Part shown: in pieces, positions 36,879-46,310 of the stretch
Numbering within the stretch: the stretch's first letter is position 1
Layout: every line of letters begins with the position of its first letter
Source: an uncultured Bacteroidales bacterium
Lineage (GTDB): Bacteria; Bacteroidota; Bacteroidia; Bacteroidales; Muribaculaceae
DNA: 61,052 nt
Direction of reading: 5' to 3'
Assembly (NCBI GenBank): GCA_947573135.1
Contig: CANPDU010000018.1
Location: forward strand, 1-61,052
Notes under the pieces: model-generated
Database searches by the model: none
What the model saw: only the letters and a program-made list of their open reading frames with translations
Told to the model about the DNA's origin: nothing
Program-made: the position numbers and the translations under genes

Positions 36879-36933
36879 CCAATTGAAAACTATTTCTTAA
36901 ATAATTTGATTAATGGCAAGCACAATAAGCAAA

Positions 36934-38805
36934 TCACGACAATTCAGCAGGCAAAACGACCATCATCTGACACGCGCCGCAATCAAAATCGAGACGATAA
37001 GTCACGCCAGAAGCACGCAGAAAAAGCGGTGAAGGCAAACGCGATCCGCCGGGTGTGCGCAGACAGGCTCCAAGTTCTCGGCGGATACAATATCTCGAGG
37101 TCATCACCCGGCGGTCACAGTGAGCATCCGGCCTGACAACTTCCGCTGCAGACTCACAGACAGTCATATCGTTGTCTTCATAAAACTTTCGGGCAACAGC
37201 ATTGGCTACATTATCATGTCTGTCAAGCGGTTTATCCTTAAATCTACATATGCCGCAACTTTGTGGAAGCCGGTATTCATAGCGATAGACAGCCTTTCGG
37301 TCCGCATCAAGCAGATCGATAGTCCTGCGTCGTAAATCTGTAAGCACGGAAGCTGCGATGAAACTATCATCGCCCAGTCCGTCATCCAGACTTCGAAGTG
37401 AATAATATGTATCGCCGAGTTTTGCCACAATCCGCCTACGAGCTTCCGACTGACGGCTCCGGGCCGTCTGTTCGGCACACTCTGCTGTCAGTTCTGCCGT
37501 TATACCGCGGTCATCAGTAAAACTCATGGCAATACGATCCTTGTCGATTCGTCTGAGCGATGCCGAAACAGGTATAACACGCCGCGCTGTCTCCCCCGAC
37601 ATAATATCATCGCGGCGCTTGTCTCGATTACGATAGAGCTTCATACCCGGCGTCAGTTTCACGTCCGATGCGGCATACAACACATCGCCTTCAACTTTAT
37701 TCAACCTGAAGCCGCAGTAAGTGCCGGAAGAATCAAAATAGCCTATCCCGTCGCCGTTATTAAATTTCTCGTTCCCCTTCACGGTAAAGGTCTTTCCTTT
37801 CACTGACAGCACCGTACCTACCGGCAAACCAATCCACTTCGGGCTATCGAGTGATGCCATTCTGACGTTGGCCGAAGGGCGTCCGTCAAGAAAATATGAT
37901 GTATATCTGCGGTTGAATGTACGGTTCACATCGGGCGTGAAGCTGTAATCGGTCAGACCCGACGAAGAACGCTCATACCGGCCTTCTGAAGATTTTATGA
38001 CAGCATCAAGAGCCTGCGAATAAGCCGCAACTGTCGTACGTACATAATCACTCTCCTTCAGACGACCCTCTATCTTGAACGATGCCACTCCCGCGTCGAC
38101 GAGATCTCCAATTCTGTCAAGGCGGTTCATATCGCGCAATGACAGGTAATGTGCGTCGGGAGCAAGTTTACGCCCGTCTATATCAGTAAGGCTATATGGA
38201 AGACGGCACATCTGGGCGCATTCTCCGCGGTTGGCACTCCGACCCGTAGCAAACAGGCTTGCCTGACAGTCACCGCTATAACTTACACATAACGCTCCAT
38301 GGACAAACACCTCTACCGGCACCTTCACTGCAGACGCGATCTCACGTATCTGTTCAAGCGACAACTCTCGGGCAAGGACAATCTGCGAAAAGCCGCAGTC
38401 TTGCAGGAACAGCGCCTTTTCAAGCGTACGTGTGTCACATTGGGTACTTGCATGCAGAGCGATCGGCGGTATGTCCATGCGAAGCACTGCCAGATCCTGA
38501 ACAATCAGCGCATCAACCCCGGCGCGATAGAGCCTTTTGATCAGTGCTTCGGCCTCCTTCAGTTCATTGTCATAAATCAAGGTGTTAAGTGTAACATAGA
38601 TACGGGAGTTGTAGGCATGGGCGAAATCGACCAGTCGTGCGATATCATCCACCTTATTACATGCCGATGCGCGCGCACCGAAAGATTCGGCTCCGATATA
38701 CACCGCGTCAGCACCGTGTAATATTGCTTGCCGCCCGATGGTCACATCGCGGGCAGGTGCAAGAAGCTCAAGCCGTTTAACAGACTGAGACGCAACAGTT
38801 CTCAT
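36934..38805 (-). CDS. U32-family protein (RlhA/TrhP-like)
   Basis: A 623-residue cytoplasmic protein of the former peptidase U32 family. The N-terminal domain opens ELLAPARDVTIGRQAILHGADAVYIG, and the U32 signature occurs as VFVHGALCVSYSGDCQASL (about residues 168-186) with conserved cysteines, followed by GECAQMCRLPY. Characterised homologs hydroxylate RNA (RlhA on 23S rRNA, TrhP on tRNA) rather than cleave protein; its length, near 650, resembles RlhA. It overlaps the PHP gene by 29 bp, the last gene of a five-gene run. Confidence 0.85.
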   Translation of the reverse strand: MRTVASQSVKRLELLAPARDVTIGRQAILHGADAVYIGAESFGARASACNKVDDIARLVDFAHAYNSRIYVTLNTLIYDNELKEAEALIKRLYRAGVDALIVQDLAVLRMDIPPIALHASTQCDTRTLEKALFLQDCGFSQIVLARELSLEQIREIASAVKVPVEVFVHGALCVSYSGDCQASLFATGRSANRGECAQMCRLPYSLTDIDGRKLAPDAHYLSLRDMNRLDRIGDLVDAGVASFKIEGRLKESDYVRTTVAAYSQALDAVIKSSEGRYERSSSGLTDYSFTPDVNRTFNRRYTSYFLDGRPSANVRMASLDSPKWIGLPVGTVLSVKGKTFTVKGNEKFNNGDGIGYFDSSGTYCGFRLNKVEGDVLYAASDVKLTPGMKLYRNRDKRRDDIMSGETARRVIPVSASLRRIDKDRIAMSFTDDRGITAELTAECAEQTARSRQSEARRRIVAKLGDTYYSLRSLDDGLGDDSFIAASVLTDLRRRTIDLLDADRKAVYRYEYRLPQSCGICRFKDKPLDRHDNVANAVARKFYEDNDMTVCESAAEVVRPDAHCDRRVMTSRYCIRRELGACLRTPGGSRLPSPLFLRASGVTYRLDFDCGACQMMVVLPAELS

Positions 38806-39628
38806 TTCTGATTAGCTCCGATGTGAATTTATCTATAAGCATGAATGCATAGTCGCGCGACGCATCGATCAGTTCAGGGACATGAGCATCGCTGTTAACC
38901 ACCAGCGGGACGCCGGCTCTGATCAGCTGCGGCAGATAGCGTTCAGACGGAAATATACGGTCGTGAAGTTCCTTGGCTTTCGTATTGATTTCCACAATTG
39001 GCTTTAAATCACATATCATCCTGACATAATCGTCGGCCAACGACTGAAACCATTGCGTATCCTCAACTCCCGACTGATAATATGACGCATTTTGAGCTAT
39101 CTTGTCGAAATGCCCGAGTATATCAAACCCGCCGGCTTCCACCATTGCGGCAGATGAAGCAAAAAAAGTCTCTACGACATATCTGAGATCATCTCCGAAA
39201 TGGAGCTTCATATTCATCCGGAACCTGTCGGCGCTGCCGTCTATATCAATCAGTTCGCCGTCTTTAGCACGAATGAAATGCACCGATCCGATGCGATAAT
39301 CAAGCGGCAGACCGGCAAAATAATCACTCGACGGGCCCCATTCGGGTCCGAGATAATCTATTTCCATTCCTGCAAAAAGGCTGATACGATCAGAATAGAG
39401 TCCTTTAAGCCGATTGAATTCATTCAGGTACAACGGCACAGACTCCATCGACATATTGCATGGAGACGGCAGCGGAACGGGAGAATGCGGCGAAAATCCA
39501 TAATTGGCGAATCCGGCCGCTACAGCAGCCTCGACAAAATTCTGCATCGGCGCATGACCGTCGCAAAATTGCGTGTGACTGTGCAGTGTATATTTTCTAT
39601 TTAAGGCAATAGTATTTAATATATCCAT
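38777..39628 (-). CDS. PHP-domain phosphatase (histidinol-phosphatase-like)
   Basis: A 283-residue cytoplasmic metal-dependent phosphoesterase. The PHP motifs are YTLHSHTQFCDG near the N-terminus, FSPHSPVPL, the GMEIDYLG segment with the metal-binding Glu, and VNSDAHVPEL near the C-terminus. The family includes HisK-type histidinol phosphatase; no histidine genes are nearby, so the physiological substrate is uncertain. It sits 14 bp after the CstA-like gene and overlaps the U32 gene. Confidence 0.82.
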   Translation of the reverse strand: MDILNTIALNRKYTLHSHTQFCDGHAPMQNFVEAAVAAGFANYGFSPHSPVPLPSPCNMSMESVPLYLNEFNRLKGLYSDRISLFAGMEIDYLGPEWGPSSDYFAGLPLDYRIGSVHFIRAKDGELIDIDGSADRFRMNMKLHFGDDLRYVVETFFASSAAMVEAGGFDILGHFDKIAQNASYYQSGVEDTQWFQSLADDYVRMICDLKPIVEINTKAKELHDRIFPSERYLPQLIRAGVPLVVNSDAHVPELIDASRDYAFMLIDKFTSELIRNENCCVSVC

Positions 39629-39642
39629 AAAAAAAGTTTCTG

Positions 39643-41100
39643 CTAATAACCGACCTCATGGACCAGACGGCCGGAGCGTAACAACTTCATATAGCGGATA
39701 AACATGCCCAATATCACACATGCCACAATTGCCGCACTCGTCAGAGCCACAGGCAGACCGAGACCGAAACCTTCTGGCGACGGAGCAAAAAGGATATAGC
39801 TTACGCTTACCATCGTCATGAACAGAGCAGGCACCAGTGAGATCATATAGAATTTGCCGTGACGAGCCAAATATACGGTTATGGCCCACAGAGTGAAGAC
39901 GGCCAGCGTCTGATTGACCCACGCGAAATAGCGCCACAACACATTGAAATCAATCATCATCACCCCGAAACAGAGTGCAAATATCGGCAGGCTGACAGCC
40001 AGACGTTTCAGCATCGGCTTCTGGTCGAATTTAAGAAAATCGGCTGCAATAAGGCGAGCGGAGCGCAGTGCCGTGTCGCCGGTGGTGATCGGAGCGGCGA
40101 TCACTCCGAGCAGTGCGAGTATTCCTCCGATAGAGCCGAGCCATGTGATCGATATGTCATTGACGAGTGTTGCGGGTTTGCCGCCGTGTTCGGCCATATA
40201 TTGCGCCAGCTGGTCATATCCGCCAACAAACGTAATCGCGGCAGCCGCCCAGATGAGAGCGACAATACCCTCGGCCACCATGGCGCCATAAAAGATCGGA
40301 CGGGCAAGTTTCTCATTTTTCAGACAACGGGCCATCATCGGCGATTGTGTGGCATGAAAACCGGATATGGCTCCGCAGGCGATACTGACAAACATCATCG
40401 GGAATATCGGCGTCGCCTCCGGATCTGCACGGCGGTTGTAAATTCCTTCGGCAAAGCCGTCTGGTATCGTATGTCCACCGAAGAAAAGCACGAAAAGCAA
40501 CCCCGCCGCCATAAAAAGCAATGCGAGTCCGAACAACGGATAGAAATTGCCTATAAGCTTGTCGATCGGCAGAAGCGTAGCAAGTATATAGTAGAGGAAT
40601 ATCGCTCCTATCCAGAACGTCCTGTCAAGGTAATCGGGAGTCATGCCCGCAAGAAGATCTGCCGGATTTATAACAAAAACAGCGCCCACAAGAATAAGGA
40701 GAATAACCGATACGACGCGCATCGTCTGTTTGATCGACGGTCCGAGTTCGCGGCCTACGATTTCGGGTAAAGAATCGCCCCCGCTGCGCAGCGACATCAT
40801 TCCTGACATATAGTCATGAACCGCGCCGCCGAATATTGTTCCGATAACGATCCACAGGAATGCGGCGGGGCCGAACATAACGCCCATGATAGCGCCGAAA
40901 ATCGGGCCAAGACCGGCGATATTAAGAAATTGAATCAAAAACACTTTCCACGTCGGAAGCGGAATAAAATCCACCCCGTCACGACGCGTCTCGGCGGGAA
41001 CCGGACGTTTAGGATCGACCCCGAAGATTCGGGAGCATAACGCACCGTACACAAAATATCCTCCGATCAGGACCGCAAGTGCTACGAGAAAAGAGATCAT
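39643..41100 (-). CDS. CstA-family peptide/pyruvate transporter
   Basis: A 485-residue inner-membrane carrier of the carbon-starvation family, which imports pyruvate or peptides. I chose the start at 41100 (MISFLVALAV), because the 29 extra residues of the longer frame overlap the floA stop and are hydrophilic. About 14 hydrophobic segments are present, including the family stretches RRDGVDFIPLPTWKVF, QFLNIAGLGPIFGAIMG and HDYMSGMMSLRSGG. Related proteins usually exceed 480 residues, so it is full length. It lies 37 bp after floA in a five-gene unit. Confidence 0.9.
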   Translation of the reverse strand: MISFLVALAVLIGGYFVYGALCSRIFGVDPKRPVPAETRRDGVDFIPLPTWKVFLIQFLNIAGLGPIFGAIMGVMFGPAAFLWIVIGTIFGGAVHDYMSGMMSLRSGGDSLPEIVGRELGPSIKQTMRVVSVILLILVGAVFVINPADLLAGMTPDYLDRTFWIGAIFLYYILATLLPIDKLIGNFYPLFGLALLFMAAGLLFVLFFGGHTIPDGFAEGIYNRRADPEATPIFPMMFVSIACGAISGFHATQSPMMARCLKNEKLARPIFYGAMVAEGIVALIWAAAAITFVGGYDQLAQYMAEHGGKPATLVNDISITWLGSIGGILALLGVIAAPITTGDTALRSARLIAADFLKFDQKPMLKRLAVSLPIFALCFGVMMIDFNVLWRYFAWVNQTLAVFTLWAITVYLARHGKFYMISLVPALFMTMVSVSYILFAPSPEGFGLGLPVALTSAAIVACVILGMFIRYMKLLRSGRLVHEVGY

Positions 41101-41137
41101 ATATGAATTGCTGTGATAATATGGTTGTCGATTTTTA

Positions 41138-42121
41138 TTATTTTTTAGGGAGTGCCGGACTGTCGGCGGGACGGGCGATATTTTCACGCATTTCCGTATC
41201 CGCTTCTATATTTTTCATCCTATAGTAGTCCATGATGCCAAGATTGCCTTTAACAAAGGCTTCGGCCATTGCTCGCGGAAGCTCGGCTTCGGCTTCGATA
41301 ACTTTTGCTCTGGCCTCCTGAGCCTTGGCTTTCATTTCCTGTTCAAGCGCAATCGCCATCGCACGGCGCTCCTCGGCTTTGGCCTGAGCAATGTTTTTAT
41401 CGGCCTGAGCCTGGTCTATCTGTAGAGCGGCTCCGATGTTACGGCCTATATCGATATCGGCTATGTCGATAGACAGTATCTCGAATGCTGTGCCGGAGTC
41501 GAGACCTTTCTTCAAGACAAGTTTGGATATCGAATCGGGGTTTTCGAGCACCTGCTTGTGACTCACCGACGAGCCGATCGACGATACGATACCCTCACCT
41601 ACTCGGGCCAGCACTGTATCTTCTCCGGCTCCGCCGACAAGCTGCCGTATATTGGCGCGCACGGTCACACGGGCTTTGGCTATGAGTTGAATGCCGTCTT
41701 TGGCAACAGCAGTCACCGGCGGGGTGTCGATAACTTTCGGGTTCACGCTCATCTGTACGGCCTCAAACACATCGCGTCCGGCAAGATCGATCGCCGTCGC
41801 CATCTTGAAGCCGAGATCAATATTGGCTTTCGCTGCCGACACAAGTGCGTGGACAACCTTGTCTACGTTACCGCCCGCGAGATAATGGGCCTCGAGATCA
41901 TCTCGGGTTATATCCTTAAGGCCGGCCTTATGAGCCTCGATCATAGCCCGAACTATCATACTCGCCGGCACTTGTCGTATGCGCATCAGCACAAGCTGCA
42001 GAAGCGATATTCGCACTCCGCTCACACGTGCAGAGATCCACAGGAAGAACGGACAATAATAGAAAAACAGGATCAGAAGTATGATACCCGCTACAATCAG
42101 AATGATCAATGTAATTTCCAT
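41138..42121 (-). CDS. floA: Flotillin-like membrane scaffold FloA
   Basis: A 327-residue SPFH-type membrane protein that organises functional membrane microdomains. The N-terminal membrane hairpin (about residues 4-30) precedes the SPFH core ([40 protein letters not shown]). A long coiled-coil of Ala/Glu/Lys repeats follows (about 235-300, with [19 protein letters not shown]). The family is also called UPF0365/YqfA. It lies 28 bp after the TPR/PD40 gene. Confidence 0.94.
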   Translation of the reverse strand: MEITLIILIVAGIILLILFFYYCPFFLWISARVSGVRISLLQLVLMRIRQVPASMIVRAMIEAHKAGLKDITRDDLEAHYLAGGNVDKVVHALVSAAKANIDLGFKMATAIDLAGRDVFEAVQMSVNPKVIDTPPVTAVAKDGIQLIAKARVTVRANIRQLVGGAGEDTVLARVGEGIVSSIGSSVSHKQVLENPDSISKLVLKKGLDSGTAFEILSIDIADIDIGRNIGAALQIDQAQADKNIAQAKAEERRAMAIALEQEMKAKAQEARAKVIEAEAELPRAMAEAFVKGNLGIMDYYRMKNIEADTEMRENIARPADSPALPKK

Positions 42122-42149
42122 GCTATATTTGATTGGTTGGTTGAATGGT

Positions 42150-43538
42150 TTATTTTGTTTCGAGACGTATCACTTTGTTGCGCCAATCGACAATCTTCTG
42201 ACGGCCGAATTCAATGGCTGCCTCCGCGTCTGATATCTGGTCTGACAGATTTTTTTCGCCGTTCCGATAACGTTTGCGAAGCTGGGCAAGACGAGCAGAC
42301 TGGGCATCAAGCTGCTCCTGCTCGACAAGCAGCTTTTGCATTTCCTGACGAGCCTGCCGGTTTTTAAAATCGTCAAGCGTCGTATATACCATACCGTTGC
42401 CCATGGAAATTTCAAAATCCATGTGTCTGCCGCCACGGTGCGAGCCGCCTTCATCGATAGCAGCTATGCGCTGACGCAATGCCGCCGCATCGCCTCTCTG
42501 GGTGTCGGCGATCGATGATATTCTGGCTTTTGAGGCCAGAGTAGGATCATCGACATCATAGTTGACACGCGTAGGTGACGGCACAAAGACATATATAGTC
42601 ACTTTGCCCGGCTGACAGCCGCGGTCGCTGGCAAACCATCCCGCGCCGGTAGCTTCATCTATAGCGAGCATATAGTCATTGTAGGGAGAATTATATGGCA
42701 TTCCTATATTCTGAGGCTGGAGATATCCGTCGTCACCGCGACGGGTCATAAAAATATCATATCCGCCGAGCGACGCGTCTCCGGTCGCCGAATAATATAA
42801 CGTCATGCCGTCGGGCATCAGAAAAGGATAATCTGCATCGCCGCCTTCTGAAAAATTTCCTTTCAGCGGAGTCGGTTTATCGACCGTGCCATCGTCGAGT
42901 ATCAATGCCGACATAAGAACAGCCGTACCGGCCGAATCACTCTCGGCCCATATCATCTCGCTCCGGTTTTGAGGCAGATACACAAGTGTACGTGCTCTGA
43001 CATCGGCATCTTCAGGCAGCAACAACCGTCCCGCCTCGGGCGAAAGTCGGTAATGAGTAAAAAAATCGGCAGCATCGACACTGATCGAATCTATGATCTC
43101 GATATTTTCGACACGCTCAAGCATATTGCTTATCAGTATCATACGCTTGCGCAGGCTCTCCATGGCCGCCGGTTCTGTTTTTTTATTTTTTTTAAGTATT
43201 TCGCTCCAGGTGTCAAGCGACTCTTCAGCGGCGTCTGTATCGTAATTATCAAGATAAATTTCAACGAGCCGACGCGACGCATCGGCCACGCCTCGGTCTT
43301 CGGCTACTTTCAATGGCGCGATCGCCTCTGACTTGCGCCCCAAAGCGGCAAGCGATGCGCCGAGATAATAATTCACATTGCCGTCGCGCGGCGACGACTT
43401 TTTCAATGTTTTTAATCGCTCAACGGCTTCTTTATAACGCCCGTTTTTATATAATTTTTTAGCCTCATCGATCGGAGCCCCCGACATTGCCGGAATTCCC
43501 AGGCCGAACAGGATGAGACAAAGCAAAAATATCCGCAT
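42150..43538 (-). CDS. Secreted TPR/PD40-type protein
   Basis: A 462-residue exported protein with a signal peptide (about residues 1-20). TPR repeats occupy about 22-135 ([37 protein letters not shown]). A beta-propeller-like PD40 region runs about 195-340 ([44 protein letters not shown]). The C-terminal 80 residues are a coiled coil rich in Gln, Glu and Arg. Such proteins occur in Bacteroidota as envelope assembly or OmpA-type companion proteins, but no OmpA domain is present. It is the first gene of a five-gene run, with a promoter at 43564-43592. Confidence 0.72.
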   Translation of the reverse strand: MRIFLLCLILFGLGIPAMSGAPIDEAKKLYKNGRYKEAVERLKTLKKSSPRDGNVNYYLGASLAALGRKSEAIAPLKVAEDRGVADASRRLVEIYLDNYDTDAAEESLDTWSEILKKNKKTEPAAMESLRKRMILISNMLERVENIEIIDSISVDAADFFTHYRLSPEAGRLLLPEDADVRARTLVYLPQNRSEMIWAESDSAGTAVLMSALILDDGTVDKPTPLKGNFSEGGDADYPFLMPDGMTLYYSATGDASLGGYDIFMTRRGDDGYLQPQNIGMPYNSPYNDYMLAIDEATGAGWFASDRGCQPGKVTIYVFVPSPTRVNYDVDDPTLASKARISSIADTQRGDAAALRQRIAAIDEGGSHRGGRHMDFEISMGNGMVYTTLDDFKNRQARQEMQKLLVEQEQLDAQSARLAQLRKRYRNGEKNLSDQISDAEAAIEFGRQKIVDWRNKVIRLETK

Positions 43539-43563
43539 ATGCCTCCGTTTTTATTTGATTTCT

Positions 43564-43592
43564 CAAAGTTACGAATTCTTTTTGAAAACAAA
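43564..43592 (-). promoter_or_regulatory. Promoter of the TPR/PD40-floA-cstA-PHP-U32 unit
   Basis: The minus strand has TAACTTTG (43571-43564) and a TTTG -33-like element (43592-43589) with a 17-bp spacer, a little shorter than usual, 26 bp before the start codon. Confidence 0.55.
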
Positions 43593-43654
43593 ACGATGGC
43601 CGGATTTTTTGTAAGAATTTATAACACATCCTCTGCCATGGACTAAGGCGCAGC

Positions 43655-44749
43655 TTACATCACGTGCTGAACCGCTGCTTCACATTCAGGATTGTACGTC
43701 TTTATGGGCAGACTGCCTGTCATCGCGCCATAAGCGTTGAATGCAAGCGCTCCGAGCTCATCTTCGCCGGCGCGCACTGAAATTGGTGCGATCCAGTCGA
43801 TCCAGCCGCTGAGTTTCTCGACACAATATTTGCTGTGTGCAATGCCACCGGTCAGAATAATTGCATCGACATGTCCTTTTAGCGATACGGCTCTTGCCCC
43901 TACGTGACATGCTACTTTATACAGCATCGAGTCAAGCACAGTCTTATACGGTTCTTCTCCTGCCTCCGTACGACACACAATCTCCGCCACATCATTGATA
44001 CCAAGCAACGCCGTCAGACCGCCTTTGCCGTTCAGCAGCTTATGAATCTCGCGACGTGTGTAGCGGCCGCTGAAACACAGGTCGACAAGATCGGCCGCCG
44101 GAAGCGTTCCGGCGCGTTCAGGGCTGAACGGACCGTCGCCGTTAAGCGCGTTGTTGACATCGATGACTTCTCCGTGACGGTGAGCCCCGATAGAAATACC
44201 GCCACCCAGATGGACGACGATCAGATCGAGATCCTCATATTTCAAGCTGTTGAGTCGTGCATAACGGCGCGCAACAGCTTTACTGTTGAGCGCATGGAAA
44301 ATTGACCGTTTTTCAAGACCGGGGATTCCCGAAATTCGCGCTTCGGGAATCAGTTCGTCGACAACCTCCGGATCTGCTATAAAAGCCGGACAGTTTATTG
44401 CAGTGGCAAATTCGTCGGCCATAAGTCCGCCAAGATTACACGCATGCTCCATCTCGGCATTAACAAGATCATGCTTTATCTTGTCATCAACCCTGTAAAC
44501 TCCGCCGGGAGTCGGTTTAAGCAGGCCGCCGCGGGCTATGACTACATCAAACTGACTCTCCTCTATATTTTGGTCGGCGAGCAGACGGTGCATCGCCTCT
44601 GTCCGGTAATTCAGTTGCTCGTTGACGTGTTCAAATTTAGCAAGTTCTTCGACCGGATGCTGTATGCATCCTTTCCACTTAATGGTTTCATCCTCATAGA
44701 CTGCAAACTTTGTAGACGTAGATCCAGGGTTAATAACGAAAATCTTCAT
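43655..44749 (-). CDS. buk: Butyrate kinase
   Basis: This ASKHA-fold kinase converts butyryl- or other short acyl-phosphate and ADP to the fatty acid and ATP. The 364 residues include the phosphate-1 motif VINPGSTSTKFAVYEDE at the N-terminus, the VVHLGGGISIGAHRHGEVID segment and GGIAHSKYCVEKL near the C-terminus. It pairs with phosphate butyryltransferase 17 bp upstream, allowing energy conservation from acyl-CoA. No butyryl-CoA-forming genes are in the window, so the source acyl-CoA is unknown; branched-chain acids are possible substrates. Confidence 0.93.
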   Translation of the reverse strand: MKIFVINPGSTSTKFAVYEDETIKWKGCIQHPVEELAKFEHVNEQLNYRTEAMHRLLADQNIEESQFDVVIARGGLLKPTPGGVYRVDDKIKHDLVNAEMEHACNLGGLMADEFATAINCPAFIADPEVVDELIPEARISGIPGLEKRSIFHALNSKAVARRYARLNSLKYEDLDLIVVHLGGGISIGAHRHGEVIDVNNALNGDGPFSPERAGTLPAADLVDLCFSGRYTRREIHKLLNGKGGLTALLGINDVAEIVCRTEAGEEPYKTVLDSMLYKVACHVGARAVSLKGHVDAIILTGGIAHSKYCVEKLSGWIDWIAPISVRAGEDELGALAFNAYGAMTGSLPIKTYNPECEAAVQHVM

Positions 44750-44766
44750 ATTAAAATGGACTGTAA

Positions 44767-45684
44767 TTACGATGCCAGACAGGCGAAAATTAGACTATAA
44801 AATTTTGATTCTGCAGAGTCGGCCCGGGAGGCTACAACAACAGGCGACGTCGTACCGGTCACCAAGCCGGCCATCCGTGCGTTGCCAAAATATGAGACCG
44901 TCTTGTAAAACGTATTTCCAGCTTCCAGATCAGGCATTATCAGAACATCCGCATCGCCGACAACATCCGATCCGATTTTCTTCAGCCGGGCGCTTTCCGC
45001 GTCACAGGCGGTCTTGACATCCATAGGCCCCCCTATTGAAACTTTACCGAAACGACCGTCACGAGCCATTTGCTTCAGCGATTCATAATCAGTCGTAACC
45101 TGAAAGCGGGGATTGATTTTTTCTGTAAAGTGTATCAGTGCTATTTTGGGACTCGCTATCCCAAGTTTGCGTCCGATTTCACAGTCATATCCGATCATTG
45201 CTTCAAACTGCTGACAATTCGGATTGGGGATCACAGCTACATCCGAGACCATCAGCAGTTTATGATATGCCGGAGCCTCAACCAATGTGACATGACTCAT
45301 AACCTTTCCGGGCTCTATAAGACCATGACCGCCATCTTTATCTATTACAGCATGCAGCAGTGTGTCCGTATTTAGCGATCCCTTCATCAGCACATCAGCC
45401 TCACCGTTGTAGACGATTCGCACTCCTGCTTTGGCGGCTTCGGCCACATCGCCGCATCTGACACATCTGATCGAGGTCGGGGATATTGACCGGCAGAAAT
45501 TCTTAAGTCCTTCAGATTCATTTCCGTCGAGCACAAGAGTCAGATCGACAAGATTTGCTTCAGCACACCGACGCACGACATATTCAGTGTGATCATCGTT
45601 CGGACAAACAATCACCACACGTTTCCGGTCTTTTCGATCAAGATACCGTTGCAACAGATCTTCAAAACTTTTGAGAGCTTCCAT
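44767..45684 (-). CDS. ptb: Phosphate butyryltransferase
   Basis: The 305-residue enzyme converts butyryl-CoA (or other short acyl-CoA) and phosphate to acyl-phosphate. It shows the family cues VAVIPNPNCQQFEAMIG, the VLIMPDLEAGNTFYKTVSYF segment and, at the end, TGTTSPVVVASRADSAESKF. It is the first gene of the ptb-buk pair, with a candidate -7 element at 45767-45774. The pair conserves energy in a fermenting anaerobe. Confidence 0.92.
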   Translation of the reverse strand: MEALKSFEDLLQRYLDRKDRKRVVIVCPNDDHTEYVVRRCAEANLVDLTLVLDGNESEGLKNFCRSISPTSIRCVRCGDVAEAAKAGVRIVYNGEADVLMKGSLNTDTLLHAVIDKDGGHGLIEPGKVMSHVTLVEAPAYHKLLMVSDVAVIPNPNCQQFEAMIGYDCEIGRKLGIASPKIALIHFTEKINPRFQVTTDYESLKQMARDGRFGKVSIGGPMDVKTACDAESARLKKIGSDVVGDADVLIMPDLEAGNTFYKTVSYFGNARMAGLVTGTTSPVVVASRADSAESKFYSLIFACLAS

Positions 45685-45766
45685 CCTCTTTATCTATTTT
45701 TCTGCAAATATCCGAATTTGTTTCTGTTCTGCCAAATACGCAGACCAAAAAATTGCACAAATTCAC

Positions 45767-45774
45767 CAAAAGTA
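45767..45774 (-). promoter_or_regulatory. Candidate -7 element for ptb-buk
   Basis: The minus strand reads TACTTTTG, matching TAnnTTTG, 83 bp before the ptb start. No -33 TTG is evident. Confidence 0.4.
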
Positions 45775-45851
45775 TGCAAAAACTGCCGCGTGCGATGTCG
45801 TTCGACTCTGTTTCACTTTTGAGCCACGGCTTCCGACTGACACTGACAATT

Positions 45852-46118
45852 AAGAGGTTGTTTAATAATAAATGTTGCCGGCGGGGTTGCATAGCTTGAG
45901 GGGATTTTTGTCATGAGACAAAGGAGCGTACTTGACGTACGCGACTGAGGAGCAGGGCAAAAAGCGCCCAAGATATGTGCAAAGCAAAGGTTATTTTAAA
46001 TTAATCAATTTCTTCCGTAAAGATCTTAAAAGAAATGAAAAGATGTAAGTATTATGAAAAGAATAGCAGCCTACGGCCGGTCGCCCTGCCAATAACATTT
46101 ATTTTTAAACAAGCTCTA
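45852..46118. mobile_element. MITE-like non-autonomous element with terminal inverted repeats
   Basis: The 25-bp ends are inverted copies of each other with 22 of 25 matches: the left end (45852-45876) has gaggttgtttaataataa and the right end (46094-46118, read inverted) has gagcttgtttaaaaataa. If the element proper starts at gagg/gagc, both flanks show TAA, compatible with a 3-bp target duplication. No ORF is enclosed. An internal hairpin (gcgtac, 45926-45931, with gtacgc, 45937-45942) lies near the left. The structure fits a miniature inverted-repeat transposable element mobilised by an insertion-sequence transposase elsewhere in the genome. The transposase family is unknown. Confidence 0.65.
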
Positions 46119-46205
46119 ATAAGACCCAGGCGTTAACAAATATTGGGGAACGGGATCTTAATAAAAAAAATAACCGCTGCAACAAGTCAATACAGATTTT
46201 TTCCG

Positions 46206-46213
46206 TAACTTTG
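46206..46213 (+). promoter_or_regulatory. -7 element for the AspT/YidE-type transporter
   Basis: TAACTTTG matches TAnnTTTG and lies 97 bp before the ATG, downstream of the MITE-like element. No -33 TTG is visible. Confidence 0.5.
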
Positions 46214-46310
46214 CAACATAATTTCTAAGGTTATGACTTAGGCCATACGGTCAGGCATTTTCACTATAGCTAACGCATCGTTTTTTATTCATACAATACA
46301 TTTATAATAT

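Larger units (their letters stand above)
45685..46310. other. 626-bp intergenic region containing a MITE-like element
   Basis: This stretch holds a -7 candidate for ptb (45767-45774), a 267-bp element with terminal inverted repeats (45852-46118) and a -7 element for the transporter (46206-46213). I find no coding sequence with plausible composition. The element occupies the middle and separates the two divergent promoters. Confidence 0.6.

Noticed and set aside
36934-38805. Collagenase-type protease
   Set aside because: The old U32 peptidase label is not supported by a catalytic site; characterised relatives modify RNA.
39859-40770. A 303-codon open frame on the plus strand
   Set aside because: It is antisense to the CstA-like transporter and rich in Arg, His and Asp with no domain pattern.
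45671-45853. Short plus-strand ORF upstream of ptb
   Set aside because: It starts inside the ptb 5' end on the opposite strand, runs across the ptb promoter and shows no coding signature.
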